Notes under the pieces: model-generated
What the model was told of the DNA's origin: nothing
The model's input: only the letters and a program-made list of their open reading frames with translations
Databases searched by the model: none
Program-made: the position numbers and the translations under genes
Part shown: one piece after another, positions 1 through 4,986 of the stretch
Numbering within the stretch: position 1 is the first letter of the stretch
Layout: each line of letters starts with the position of its first letter
Assembly: GCA_041167105.1 (NCBI GenBank)
Contig: JBEEGX010000154.1
Location: 1-5,862 of the forward strand
Direction of reading: 5' to 3'
Source: JAJPGZ01 sp041167105
Lineage (GTDB): Bacteria; Verrucomicrobiota; Verrucomicrobiia; Chthoniobacterales; UBA10450
Length of the DNA stretch: 5,862 nucleotides

Positions 1-57
1 GCCGGGAACGGTGGTCTCGGTATCGATGTGCGGCGCGCGTTTGACCCTCAATTCCAT
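1..57 (-). CDS. Possible start of a gene leaving the window (partial, unidentified)
   Basis: Reading the minus strand from position 57, an ATG opens a frame of 19 codons (MELRVKRAPHIDTETTVPG) that is still open at the window edge. Third codon positions are rich in G and C, as in the established genes. It lies on the same strand as the lipoprotein gene at 144-539, 86 bp downstream of that gene's stop, and the gap is filled by repeat copies, so the two could be co-transcribed. No ribosome binding site is obvious, and the frame is open upstream of the ATG, so the start is uncertain. An open frame on the plus strand (1-174) is the main alternative. The fragment is too short to assign a family. 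Confidence 0.3.
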   Translation of the reverse strand, partial: MELRVKRAPHIDTETTVPG

Positions 58-110
58 ACGATCAGGAGCTTTCGCACGGCATGGCCGCGCGGCAAATTGT
101 GTTTCACGCG

Positions 111-129
111 AAGATCGATTGTCGATCTT
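111..129. repeat. Perfect inverted repeat formed by two facing copies of the dispersed repeat core
   Basis: AAGATCGA (111-118) and TCGATCTT (122-129) are exact reverse complements separated by three bases. The right arm is part of a full repeat word (120-129). It lies downstream of the lipoprotein gene on the minus strand. It could form a short hairpin in RNA or present a symmetric protein-binding site. No T-tract follows on either strand, so a classical terminator is not supported. Confidence 0.65.
120..129 (+). repeat. Dispersed 10-bp repeat TGTCGATCTT, copy 1
   Basis: Exact copy followed by GCG. It forms a tandem pair with copy 2 (starts 16 bp apart) and the right arm of the inverted repeat at 111-129. 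It lies in the gap downstream of the lipoprotein gene. Confidence 0.8.
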
Positions 130-135
130 GCGCGA

Positions 136-145
136 TGTCGATCTT
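136..145 (+). repeat. Dispersed 10-bp repeat, copy 2, overlapping the lipoprotein stop codon
   Basis: Exact copy followed by ACGG. Read on the minus strand it is TAAGATCGACA, whose first three bases (146-144) are the stop codon of the lipoprotein gene. Confidence 0.8.
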
Positions 146-539
146 ACGGAACGAGAAAGATTTTTCCGGTGTAGGGATCTTTCACTTCCTGGCCAGGACC
201 GAACCCTTCGACATCGACAAATTTTCCAGGCGAGTAGGGGCTTTCGACCAAATGCGGTTTGCCCGGAACCGGAATGCCGTAGGGAAAATCACCTTTCGAT
301 TTCGTTGTTGCGCCCGCAGTCGGGGGCGGACCGGGCTGCGTATTTTCCGTGGTGGTGGTGGTCGTTTCGGCGGCCGGCTGGCCGTTCGGATTGAACGGTT
401 GCGATTGCGGCGGGTAGGGCGGAGGCGGTTGACCTTCCGGCGGATATTTCGCCACGCGGCGGACGTTCTGCGGTGGTTGATCGACCGAATCGCAGGCGGA
501 AACTAACAGGGCAGCGAGCAAAGGAAGCGCGTATTTCAT
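144..539 (-). CDS. Proline/threonine-rich small lipoprotein, unknown function
   Basis: This 131-residue protein begins with a type II signal peptide. It has a basic start (MKY), a hydrophobic stretch at residues 4-13 and the lipobox VSAC ending at Cys16, which would be lipidated after signal peptidase II cleavage. Asp17 follows the Cys; in enterobacteria that favours inner-membrane retention, but the rule may not hold here. Residues 21-80 are low-complexity, with Pro/Gln-rich blocks and a run of six Thr (59-64), probably a flexible spacer. The C-terminal region (83-131) is Gly/Pro/Tyr-rich and contains two related units, PYSPGKFVDV (101-110) and PYTGKIFLV (122-130), which look like an internal duplication. 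The stop codon is embedded in a repeat copy. The gene is divergent from the REC-PP2C gene across 136 bp. I recognise no named family; a small envelope-anchored protein is the safe reading. Confidence 0.85.
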   Translation of the reverse strand: MKYALPLLAALLVSACDSVDQPPQNVRRVAKYPPEGQPPPPYPPQSQPFNPNGQPAAETTTTTTENTQPGPPPTAGATTKSKGDFPYGIPVPGKPHLVESPYSPGKFVDVEGFGPGQEVKDPYTGKIFLVP

Positions 540-675
540 AGCAATCGGAAAGATTGGACGAAGGTATCCGGCTATTCATTCGTTGCCAATGCAAAAGCTG
601 AACTGGGACGAACGGAAAGATCGACATCCATACAAAAATTGGCGCGGCCATTTCCGATTCGTAAATTGAAATCCT
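540..675. promoter_or_regulatory. Divergent intergenic region between lipoprotein and REC-PP2C genes
   Basis: This 136-bp gap must hold the promoters of both divergent genes. I could not pick out convincing -35/-10 pairs on either strand. Its only distinctive feature is one exact repeat copy at 617-626, about 50 bp before the REC-PP2C start. Calling the gap regulatory rests on gene orientation alone. Confidence 0.45.
617..626 (-). repeat. Dispersed 10-bp repeat, copy 3 (AAGATCGACA on + strand)
   Basis: Exact copy in the divergent promoter gap, 78 bp from the lipoprotein start and 50 bp from the REC-PP2C start. Unlike copies 2, 6 and 7 it is not at a gene end. Confidence 0.75.
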
Positions 676-1848
676 ATGCCGCATCGGGCGAACGCCGAAA
701 TCCTGATCATCGATGACGATCCGCTAACGCGGGAATTGTTGCGCAAGACCATTTGCGCGACGGGGCTGGCATGCGCGGAAGTGGCGGACGGAATGGAAGC
801 ATGGCAGGCGATTCATGAAAAGCCGCCGTCGTTGCTCCTGCTTGATTATGATCTGCCGCAATTGGACGGCGCGGAGTTGTTGAAGAAATTGCGCGCGGAA
901 AAAAATACGGTGTTCTCGCAGATCCCCGCGATCATGCTCACCGGGCATACCGACGAACGCAGCGAAGTAGTTTGTCTGGAAGCGGGCGCGGACGATTTCG
1001 TGACCAAGCCGATCAACATGTCGATCTTGCGGGCGCGGATCGACACGCAATTGCGGCTGCGTTACATGCGGCGGCAGCTGGAAAAACAAAACGAGGAGCT
1101 GGAAGCGTGGCGGCGGAATCTGGAGCGCGATCTGGAAGCGGCGCGTCTCACGCAACAGGCGCTCATTCCGCAGAAGCCGCTGCCGCTCGATGGTTGGGAC
1201 ATCGCGACGTTCTTCCGGCCCGTCATTCAAGTGGGCGGCGATATTTTCGGATGGTTGCGCATGAGTGACGAACGGACATTGTTTTGGATAGCGGACGCGA
1301 CCGGCCACGGCGCATCGGCGGCGTTGCTCACGACGTTGACGAAGTTCCTTTTCCATCACGGCAGCGGACAACAAGCGAGCCCGCTCGCGATCGTGAACGC
1401 GGTGAATGACGATTTCCGCAGCATCTTCGGCGCGCGCCAATTCATGACCGCGATGTGCCTGGCGCTCGATCCGGTGAGCGGGCGCACGAGCGTGATCGGC
1501 GCGGGACATCCTCCGTTGATGTTGGTGCGGGCGAATGGCGAACGCGAATTGATCTGGTCGAGCGCGCCGCCGTTAGGCCTGGCCGATCGCGCGCAGTTTA
1601 CCGAATCGATTGTCGATCTTGCAGGGGGCGATTTGTTCGTGCTCTACACCGATGGATTGCTCAGCGGCGACGGCGGGAAACGTGGCCGGGTTGCGCCGCA
1701 GCAACTGCTGGAAACGATCGACATCTCGGCGCCGACGATGGAAACGATGTTGGCGAAACTGGCGCGGCAAAGCGCGCTCGCGGATAACAACAGCGCGCCG
1801 GCCGATGACATCGCGGCCGTGGCCGTGCGGCGGACGGCGAAAAAATAA
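676..1848 (+). CDS. Response regulator with PP2C/SpoIIE-type serine phosphatase output (RsbU-like)
   Basis: The 390-residue cytosolic protein has an N-terminal receiver domain (about 7-120) with all key residues: acidic pocket D13-D15, phosphoacceptor D57 (LLLLDYDLP), T89 and K111 (TKP). A charged helical linker (about 122-160, rich in Glu, Arg and Gln) probably forms a coiled coil. A PP2C-type phosphatase domain follows (about 160-386). It opens with TQQALIP, as in RsbU/SpoIIE proteins, and has D189 in VGGDIFGW, D207 in ADATGHG, GAGHPP (275-280), D326 in LYTDG and the terminal ADDIAAV (D377, D378). These Asp residues are the usual Mn/Mg ligands. By family knowledge, phosphorylation of the receiver would control dephosphorylation of an anti-sigma-factor antagonist. 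No such partner is encoded here, so the target is unknown. Two exact repeat copies and one near copy lie inside the gene. The start at 676 gives a normal receiver N-terminus but has no clear ribosome binding site. Confidence 0.95.
   Translation: MPHRANAEILIIDDDPLTRELLRKTICATGLACAEVADGMEAWQAIHEKPPSLLLLDYDLPQLDGAELLKKLRAEKNTVFSQIPAIMLTGHTDERSEVVCLEAGADDFVTKPINMSILRARIDTQLRLRYMRRQLEKQNEELEAWRRNLERDLEAARLTQQALIPQKPLPLDGWDIATFFRPVIQVGGDIFGWLRMSDERTLFWIADATGHGASAALLTTLTKFLFHHGSGQQASPLAIVNAVNDDFRSIFGARQFMTAMCLALDPVSGRTSVIGAGHPPLMLVRANGERELIWSSAPPLGLADRAQFTESIVDLAGGDLFVLYTDGLLSGDGGKRGRVAPQQLLETIDISAPTMETMLAKLARQSALADNNSAPADDIAAVAVRRTAKK
1019..1028 (+). repeat. Dispersed 10-bp repeat, copy 4, inside the REC-PP2C gene
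   Basis: Exact copy followed by GCGG. It encodes part of Met-Ser-Ile-Leu-Arg (from residue 115) just after the receiver-domain Lys-Pro. Its reading frame relative to the word differs from the copies at 1611 and 4338. Confidence 0.65.
1611..1620 (+). repeat. Dispersed 10-bp repeat, copy 5, inside the REC-PP2C gene
   Basis: Exact copy followed by GCAGG. It encodes part of Ile-Val-Asp-Leu-Ala (residues 312-316) of the phosphatase domain. A one-mismatch relative in opposite orientation lies at 1714-1723 (ACGATCGACA). Confidence 0.6.
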
Positions 1849-1862
1849 TTTCGCGCGCGAAA
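1849..1862. other. Perfect 14-bp palindrome directly after the REC-PP2C stop codon
   Basis: TTTCGCGCGCGAAA reads the same on both strands and starts at the base after the TAA stop (1846-1848). A run AAAATTT follows. It could be part of a transcription end signal or a symmetric binding site. The stem would be short and no T-tract suited to an intrinsic terminator follows, so the function is open. The rest of the 58-bp gap to the SWIB gene (1863-1906) shows nothing firm. Confidence 0.4.
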
Positions 1863-1906
1863 AATTTAGTGTTGCCCTGTAAGGGGCGAGCGATTAATCA
1901 GCCTCT

Positions 1907-2188
1907 ATGCCGAAAACCACAAAAACACCTTCCAAACGCAAACCGAACGCCGCTTTCATGCGACCGGTGCAACCTGACGACAAACTCTCCGAGGTCGTAG
2001 GTTCGAAACCGCTTCCGCGTTCGGAGATGACCAAGAAACTCTGGGATTACATCAAGAAGAACGGATTGCAGGACAAAAAGAAACGCACGATGATCAATGC
2101 GGACGATAACCTGCGCGCCGTCTTCAATGGCAAGAGCCAGGTGAGCATGTTCGAGATGACCAAGCTCGTCTCCGGACACATTCGCTAA
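1907..2188 (+). CDS. Stand-alone SWIB/MDM2-domain protein
   Basis: The 93-residue protein has a short basic N-terminal tail (residues 2-13, five Lys/Arg). A complete SWIB/MDM2 domain follows, from FMRPVQPDDKLSEVVG (17-32) to the C-terminus. Hallmarks are LPRSEMTKKLWDYIKKNGLQD (36-56), the basic KKKR turn (57-60), I63-N64-D66, L69 with F73 and the terminal helix FEMTKLVSGHI. In eukaryotes this fold is found in SWI/SNF subunits and MDM2. In bacteria it is known from Chlamydiae, including a fusion to topoisomerase I, and occurs as small stand-alone proteins in related phyla. A nucleoid- or transcription-associated role is plausible given the basic tail, but unproven. The stop codon TAA (2186-2188) is the first part of a repeat copy. 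The gene lies 58 bp after the REC-PP2C gene on the same strand. No Shine-Dalgarno sequence lies at the usual distance. Confidence 0.92.
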   Translation: MPKTTKTPSKRKPNAAFMRPVQPDDKLSEVVGSKPLPRSEMTKKLWDYIKKNGLQDKKKRTMINADDNLRAVFNGKSQVSMFEMTKLVSGHIR

Positions 2189-2196
2189 GATCGACA
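2187..2196 (-). repeat. Dispersed 10-bp repeat, copy 6, overlapping the SWIB stop codon
   Basis: Exact copy read as TAAGATCGACA in the gene direction (2186-2196); its first three bases are the stop codon. This matches the arrangement at the ends of the lipoprotein and kinase genes. Confidence 0.8.
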
Positions 2197-2204
2197 ATCT
2201 CATT

Positions 2205-2234
2205 TCGCCCGCGCGCGGAAAACGCGCCGGGCGA
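2205..2234 (+). terminator. Strong GC-rich hairpin after the SWIB gene, terminator-like
   Basis: TCGCCCG (2205-2211) pairs with CGGGCGA (2228-2234), and GCGCG (2213-2217) pairs with CGCGC (2223-2227). This leaves one bulged C (2212) and a GAAAA loop (2218-2222). The 12-bp stem starts 17 bp after the SWIB stop. What follows is TGTTTGCC, so the T-tract is poor and Rho-independent termination is uncertain. It could also be an RNA-stability stem or leader structure for the thioredoxin-like gene. Confidence 0.5.
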
Positions 2235-2296
2235 TGTTTGCCACATCGAGAGCGTGCGCGTTTGCGTCGCGCTGCGCTTTGCTGGACATTGTCCGC

Positions 2297-2749
2297 GTGA
2301 AAATTCGTCGATGGGTTCTGATTTTGCCGGCAATCCTCGCGGCCTTTGCCCTTAAGGGCGCGGTCACGGCAGGAAGCTGGGAAACCGATTTTCAAAAAGC
2401 GCAGGAAGAAGCCAGGTCGCAGCACAAGCTCGTCTTCATCAACTTCACCGGCTCGGATTGGTGCGGCTATTGCATCCGCATGGATCGGGACGTTCTGTCC
2501 AAGCCGCAGTTCAAAGATTTCGCGAACAAAAATCTCGTGCTCGTGGAAGTCGATTTTCCGCGCGCGAAAGAGCAGAGCCAAACTTTGCGCCTGCAGAATC
2601 GCAAGCTCGCCGGCGAATACGGCGTGGAAGGATTTCCGACCTATGTCGTGCTCAACGGCGACGGCAAAAAAGTCTGGATGTGGGACGGTTATTTTCCCGG
2701 CGGTCCGGACGCGTTTGTCGCGGAGCTGGAAAAATTGCGCAAGAGCTGA
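2297..2749 (+). CDS. Exported thioredoxin-fold protein with WCGYC active site
   Basis: I place the start at GTG 2297, giving 150 residues that begin with a typical signal peptide: MKIRRW, a hydrophobic core at 7-19 and a likely signal peptidase I site after VTA (23-25). The frame is open back to an ATG at 2234, but that start lies in the base of the hairpin and would put 21 unlikely residues before the signal sequence. The mature part is a thioredoxin fold. KLVFINFTGSDWCGYC carries the redox pair C56/C59, and the cis-proline is P114 in GFPTYVVL. A WDGYFPGG loop and a C-terminal helix follow. This resembles the Thioredoxin_7/DUF255-like periplasmic family common in Planctomycetes and Verrucomicrobia. 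It probably reduces or isomerises disulfides outside the cytoplasm; the partner is unknown. GGACA-T-TGTCC (2284-2294), a small palindrome, sits just before the start. The gene converges on the kinase gene, 22 bp away. Confidence 0.88.
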   Translation: MKIRRWVLILPAILAAFALKGAVTAGSWETDFQKAQEEARSQHKLVFINFTGSDWCGYCIRMDRDVLSKPQFKDFANKNLVLVEVDFPRAKEQSQTLRLQNRKLAGEYGVEGFPTYVVLNGDGKKVWMWDGYFPGGPDAFVAELEKLRKS

Positions 2750-2753
2750 GCTG

Positions 2754-2772
2754 AGATCGACCTTGTCGATCT
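2754..2772. repeat. Inverted repeat between convergent genes, possible bidirectional terminator stem
   Basis: AGATCGA (2754-2760) and TCGATCT (2766-2772) pair around a CCTTG loop. A G-U and a U-A pair could extend the stem to nine. It fills the gap between the converging thioredoxin-like and kinase genes and includes repeat copy 7. The pair resembles the one at 111-129: two repeat cores facing each other after a gene end. No T-tract is visible on either strand. Confidence 0.55.
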
Positions 2773-2773
2773 T
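2764..2773 (+). repeat. Dispersed 10-bp repeat, copy 7, overlapping the kinase stop codon
   Basis: Exact copy followed by ACG. Read on the minus strand it is TAAGATCGACA, and its TAA (2774-2772) is the stop codon of the hybrid kinase. Confidence 0.8.
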
Positions 2774-4664
2774 ACGATTCTTTGTCGGCTTCGAACGCGC
2801 GTTGTAGCGCGTCCGCCAGTTCGCGCCGCGTAAACGGTTTCGGCAATGCGCTGCGAAATCCGTAAGTGAGAAAATGCGAAAGTGCGGCTTCGTCGGAATA
2901 ACCGCTGCAAATCACCGCCGTCACTTGCGGGTCGAGACTGCGCAAGCGTTCGATTGTCGCCACGCCGCCCATGCCGCCGCGAATGGTCGCATCGAGAATG
3001 ACCGCCTGAAAATTTTCGCCGTGGCGCAACGCCCGTTCATATGCGCGCACCGCTTCCATTCCATCTGGCACGGCCGTGACTTCGTAGCCGAGCGTGCCTA
3101 ACAAGTGCGAGGTGAGCTCACGGATGGCCGGTTCGTCGTCCATGACCAGAACGCGCTGGTTAGTCATGCCGACGGCACGGTCGACGCCCGCCGGCGCCGT
3201 AATCGCGTTTTGATCGGGGCTCGCCGGCAAATAAAACGCGAAGGTCGCGCCTTCACTCGAAGAGCTTTCCAACTGCAAAACACCGCCATGTTTTTTGACG
3301 ATGGAATAACTGATGGACAATCCCAGTCCGGTGCCGGCTGGCTTGGTCGTGAAATACGGGTCGAAAATTTTGGCGGCCAGATCTTCGGAAACGCCCGGGC
3401 CGCGGTCGGCCACGGAAATTTTTATATAATTACCGGCCGGCGCATTGATGCCGGAATATTGGTCGAGCTCCACGTTGCCGGCGCGGAGTCGCACGGTGCC
3501 GCCGTGGGGCATGGCTTCGCGCGCGTTGATGAGCAGCGCGTTAACGACCTGCTCGATCTGCGCAGGATCGACATCCGCATTCCAGATGTCTGCCGGAATC
3601 TCGACGTCGGCGCGCAGATTGGAACCGTAAAGCGAAAACTCGGCGGATTGCGCGAGCAATTCGCCAATCAACGTGACGCGCTTCAAGGGCGCGCCGCCTT
3701 TTGAAAACGTAAGCAGTTGGCCGGAAAGATGCGCCGCGTGCTGTGCCGCCTGGCCGGCTTTGGAGAGAAACGAAAGCAGATTTCCCGCGTCGGCCGGCGC
3801 TTCGATCTGCGCTAATCCAATGTTGCCGGAGATGACCGTGAGAATGTTATTGAGATCGTGCGCGATGCCGCCGGCGAGCGTGCCTAACGATTCCAATTTG
3901 CTCGTGGTCAGACGCTCTTCCTCCGCGCGTTTCCGGTCGGTCACGTCGCGGAAAAATACCGAGACGCCTCCGTTGCTCGGATACGCGCGAATCTCGAAAC
4001 AGTTATTCCCGGTCGCGTCCGGCGCTTCGAAGTCGACCGCGATTTGTTCCGCCACCACGCGGCGATAATTTTTCTCGAAAGTGGAATTGAGCAGTTGCGG
4101 AAGCTTCTCCCACAGGTCGCTACCGATAAGCTCGTCGCGACTGTGGCCGAGTAGCGACTCCGCCCGCGGATTCACGTAGGTGAATTTGCCTTCGCCGTTG
4201 AGCGCGAAAAATCCGTCCGTCGTGTTCTCGAGCACGCTCGTCATCGTGCGCGCCGATTCCTGCAGCGCGGTGCGCGCATGATTGCGCTCCGCCAGTTCGC
4301 GAATCTGACGCTCGGCCACGGACAATCGCACCTTCAGAAGATCGACATCGAGTGGCTTGGTCAGGTAATCGTTCGCGCCAGCGGCGAGCGCTTGCTCGAG
4401 ATCGGCCGTGTCCGCGCGCGCCGTTGCCAGCAAAATGAAAATCTCATCGCCGTTCGATTGCGCGCGCAATTCGCGGCAGAGATCGATCCCGCTCTGGCCG
4501 GGCAGCATCCAGTCGAGGATCAAAAATGGGAAATGCTCTTTCGCCAGCGCCTCTTTCGCTTCCTCGGCGCTGCCGACACCGGTGACGTCATGGCCGCGGC
4601 TTGCAATCAAGCGCTGCAAGCTGTGCCGACTCTCCGTATGATCTTCAACCAGCAGGATTTTCAT
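2772..4664 (-). CDS. Cytosolic hybrid histidine kinase, REC-PAS-HisKA-HATPase-REC
   Basis: The 630-residue protein has no membrane segment or signal peptide. Receiver 1 (1-120) has E7/D8, phospho-D51 (LILDWMLPG), T81 and K103 (TKP). A helical linker leads to a PAS domain (about 137-248) that ends in the usual FFRDVTDRKRAEEE junction. The HisKA domain has phosphoacceptor H269 in GGIAHDLNNIL, the NtrB-like type of H-box. The ATPase has N380 (N-box), D420/G422/G424 (DRGPG), FDPYFTTK (434-441) and GTGLGL (444-449). Receiver 2 (about 503-626) has D509/D510, D558, S587 and K609. All catalytic positions are intact. The N-terminal receiver suggests input from another kinase, and the C-terminal one suggests phosphotransfer onward or feedback dephosphorylation; no Hpt domain is present. 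The REC-PP2C protein is a possible partner by proximity only. The gene converges on the thioredoxin-like gene, and its stop codon is part of a repeat. The start MKILLVEDH is the natural receiver beginning. Confidence 0.96.
   Translation of the reverse strand: MKILLVEDHTESRHSLQRLIASRGHDVTGVGSAEEAKEALAKEHFPFLILDWMLPGQSGIDLCRELRAQSNGDEIFILLATARADTADLEQALAAGANDYLTKPLDVDLLKVRLSVAERQIRELAERNHARTALQESARTMTSVLENTTDGFFALNGEGKFTYVNPRAESLLGHSRDELIGSDLWEKLPQLLNSTFEKNYRRVVAEQIAVDFEAPDATGNNCFEIRAYPSNGGVSVFFRDVTDRKRAEEERLTTSKLESLGTLAGGIAHDLNNILTVISGNIGLAQIEAPADAGNLLSFLSKAGQAAQHAAHLSGQLLTFSKGGAPLKRVTLIGELLAQSAEFSLYGSNLRADVEIPADIWNADVDPAQIEQVVNALLINAREAMPHGGTVRLRAGNVELDQYSGINAPAGNYIKISVADRGPGVSEDLAAKIFDPYFTTKPAGTGLGLSISYSIVKKHGGVLQLESSSSEGATFAFYLPASPDQNAITAPAGVDRAVGMTNQRVLVMDDEPAIRELTSHLLGTLGYEVTAVPDGMEAVRAYERALRHGENFQAVILDATIRGGMGGVATIERLRSLDPQVTAVICSGYSDEAALSHFLTYGFRSALPKPFTRRELADALQRAFEADKES
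4338..4347 (-). repeat. Dispersed 10-bp repeat, copy 8, inside the kinase gene
   Basis: Exact copy on the coding (minus) strand, within Asp-Val-Asp-Leu-Leu-Lys (106-111), just after the receiver 1 Lys-Pro. The REC-PP2C copy at 1019 lies at the equivalent place after its receiver Lys-Pro, so conserved domain structure may contribute. A one-mismatch copy (AGGATCGACA) is at 3564-3573. Confidence 0.55.
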
Positions 4665-4682
4665 TTATAAGGGCATGTTTTG

Positions 4683-4733
4683 TTCAGCCGATTTCCCTTC
4701 GCGCCGGCGCCAATCGCCGGGGCTGTGGGCTGA
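4683..4733 (+). other. Possible relic of an attC right half
   Basis: GCCGGGGCTGTGGGCTGA (4716-4733) matches the L' side of the attC site (5436-5452) with one substitution and one inserted G. TTCAGCCG (4683-4690) also recurs upstream of that segment in the attC site (5413-5420), in the same order. No GTTRRRY core follows at the right distance (GTTGCTC at 4745 fails the consensus), and no left half is seen. It may be a decayed site or a coincidence of GC-rich palindromic sequence. Confidence 0.3.
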
Positions 4734-4795
4734 TCAAAGCGCTGGTTGCTCAAGAGAAACAAAGCAGGATGATTGCCAATCTCCCCACTGTGAGA

Positions 4796-4805
4796 TGTCG
4801 ATCTT
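4796..4805 (+). repeat. Dispersed 10-bp repeat, copy 9
   Basis: Exact copy followed by GCG in the gene-poor region, not close to any gene end or start. Confidence 0.75.
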
Positions 4806-4922
4806 GCGAAGGCTGGCCGCGGTGCATTCCGGCTGAATCGCGATTGTTGAACGGCTGCTGCTGAACTACGGTTTGTGAATGGCCGCTACTCGCAGATTCT
4901 GTCGAGAAATCAGGCCGGATTA

Positions 4923-4968
4923 GACCCAAACATTGGGTATTTCTCTTGAAAGGTCCAAAAATTGGGTC
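4923..4968. repeat. ATTGGGT direct repeats with matching inverted repeat before the first cassette
   Basis: ATTGGGT occurs at 4932-4938 and 4961-4967, 29 bp apart. GACCCAA (4923-4929) is the exact reverse complement of TTGGGTC (4962-4968). ACCCAA-ACA-TTGGGT (4924-4938) forms a small hairpin. The second ATTGGGT ends 9 bp before the GTTAGGT junction. Integron attI sites carry integrase-binding direct repeats next to the crossover core, so this could be an attI-like site, but the words match no attI I know. An operator or promoter element is the alternative. Confidence 0.35.
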
Positions 4969-4976
4969 GAATTCTC

Positions 4977-4983
4977 GTTAGGT
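4977..4983 (+). other. Left cassette junction core GTTAGGT (crossover between G4977 and T4978)
   Basis: GTTAGGT fits the integron core GTTRRRY. The surrounding 13 bases TCTCGTTAGGTCT (4973-4985) recur exactly at 5459-5471, one cassette length (486 bp) away. No complementary RYYYAAC box lies in the 140 bp upstream, so this end is not a full attC; it is either an attI-type site or a secondary-site insertion. Confidence 0.65.
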
Positions 4984-4986
4984 CTT

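Larger units (their letters stand above)
4665..4976. other. Gene-poor region between the hybrid kinase and the first cassette junction
   Basis: About 310 bp with no convincing gene on either strand. Moving right it holds the upstream region of the kinase, an attC-like half site (4683-4733), one repeat copy (4796-4805) and ATTGGGT direct repeats (4932-4967). Then comes the first cassette junction at 4977. An integrase gene would be expected here in a complete integron, divergent from the cassettes. No such reading frame or recognisable remnant is seen. No convincing promoter for the cassettes was found. Confidence 0.6.

Noticed and set aside
724..1509. Long open frame on the minus strand opposite the REC-PP2C gene
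   Set aside because: It is the antisense shadow of a gene with complete receiver and PP2C motifs; its product is Arg/His-rich with no recognisable domain.
2234..2296. ATG at 2234 as the start of the thioredoxin-like gene
   Set aside because: It sits at the foot of the GC-rich hairpin and adds 21 residues before a textbook signal peptide that begins at GTG 2297.
1898..2581. Minus-strand open frame of 227 residues across the SWIB and thioredoxin-like genes
   Set aside because: It runs antisense through two well-supported genes and a strong hairpin, and its product has no family features.
3105..3704. Long open frame on the plus strand opposite the hybrid kinase
   Set aside because: It is antisense to the receiver 2, ATPase and HisKA region, whose catalytic motifs are intact on the minus strand.
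1572..3888. Core-like heptamers GTTAGGC/GCCTAAC at 1572-1578, 3096-3102 and 3882-3888 as further attC sites
   Set aside because: All three lie inside conserved coding frames (Leu-Gly codons) and have no complementary R box with paired L boxes at attC distance.
4665..4670. TTATAA directly before the kinase start as a -10 promoter element
   Set aside because: It touches the start codon, which would put transcription start inside the coding sequence, and no matching -35 element is seen.
4860..4983. GCTGAAC (4860-4866) as R'' box of an attC ending at GTTAGGT 4977
   Set aside because: It breaks the RYYYAAC consensus, pairs poorly with GTTAGGT, and no L boxes pair between them.
4933..4986. ATG at 4933 as the start of the first cassette gene
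   Set aside because: It lies outside the cassette crossover site, so the gene would be broken when the cassette moves; ATG 4987 gives the usual cassette layout.
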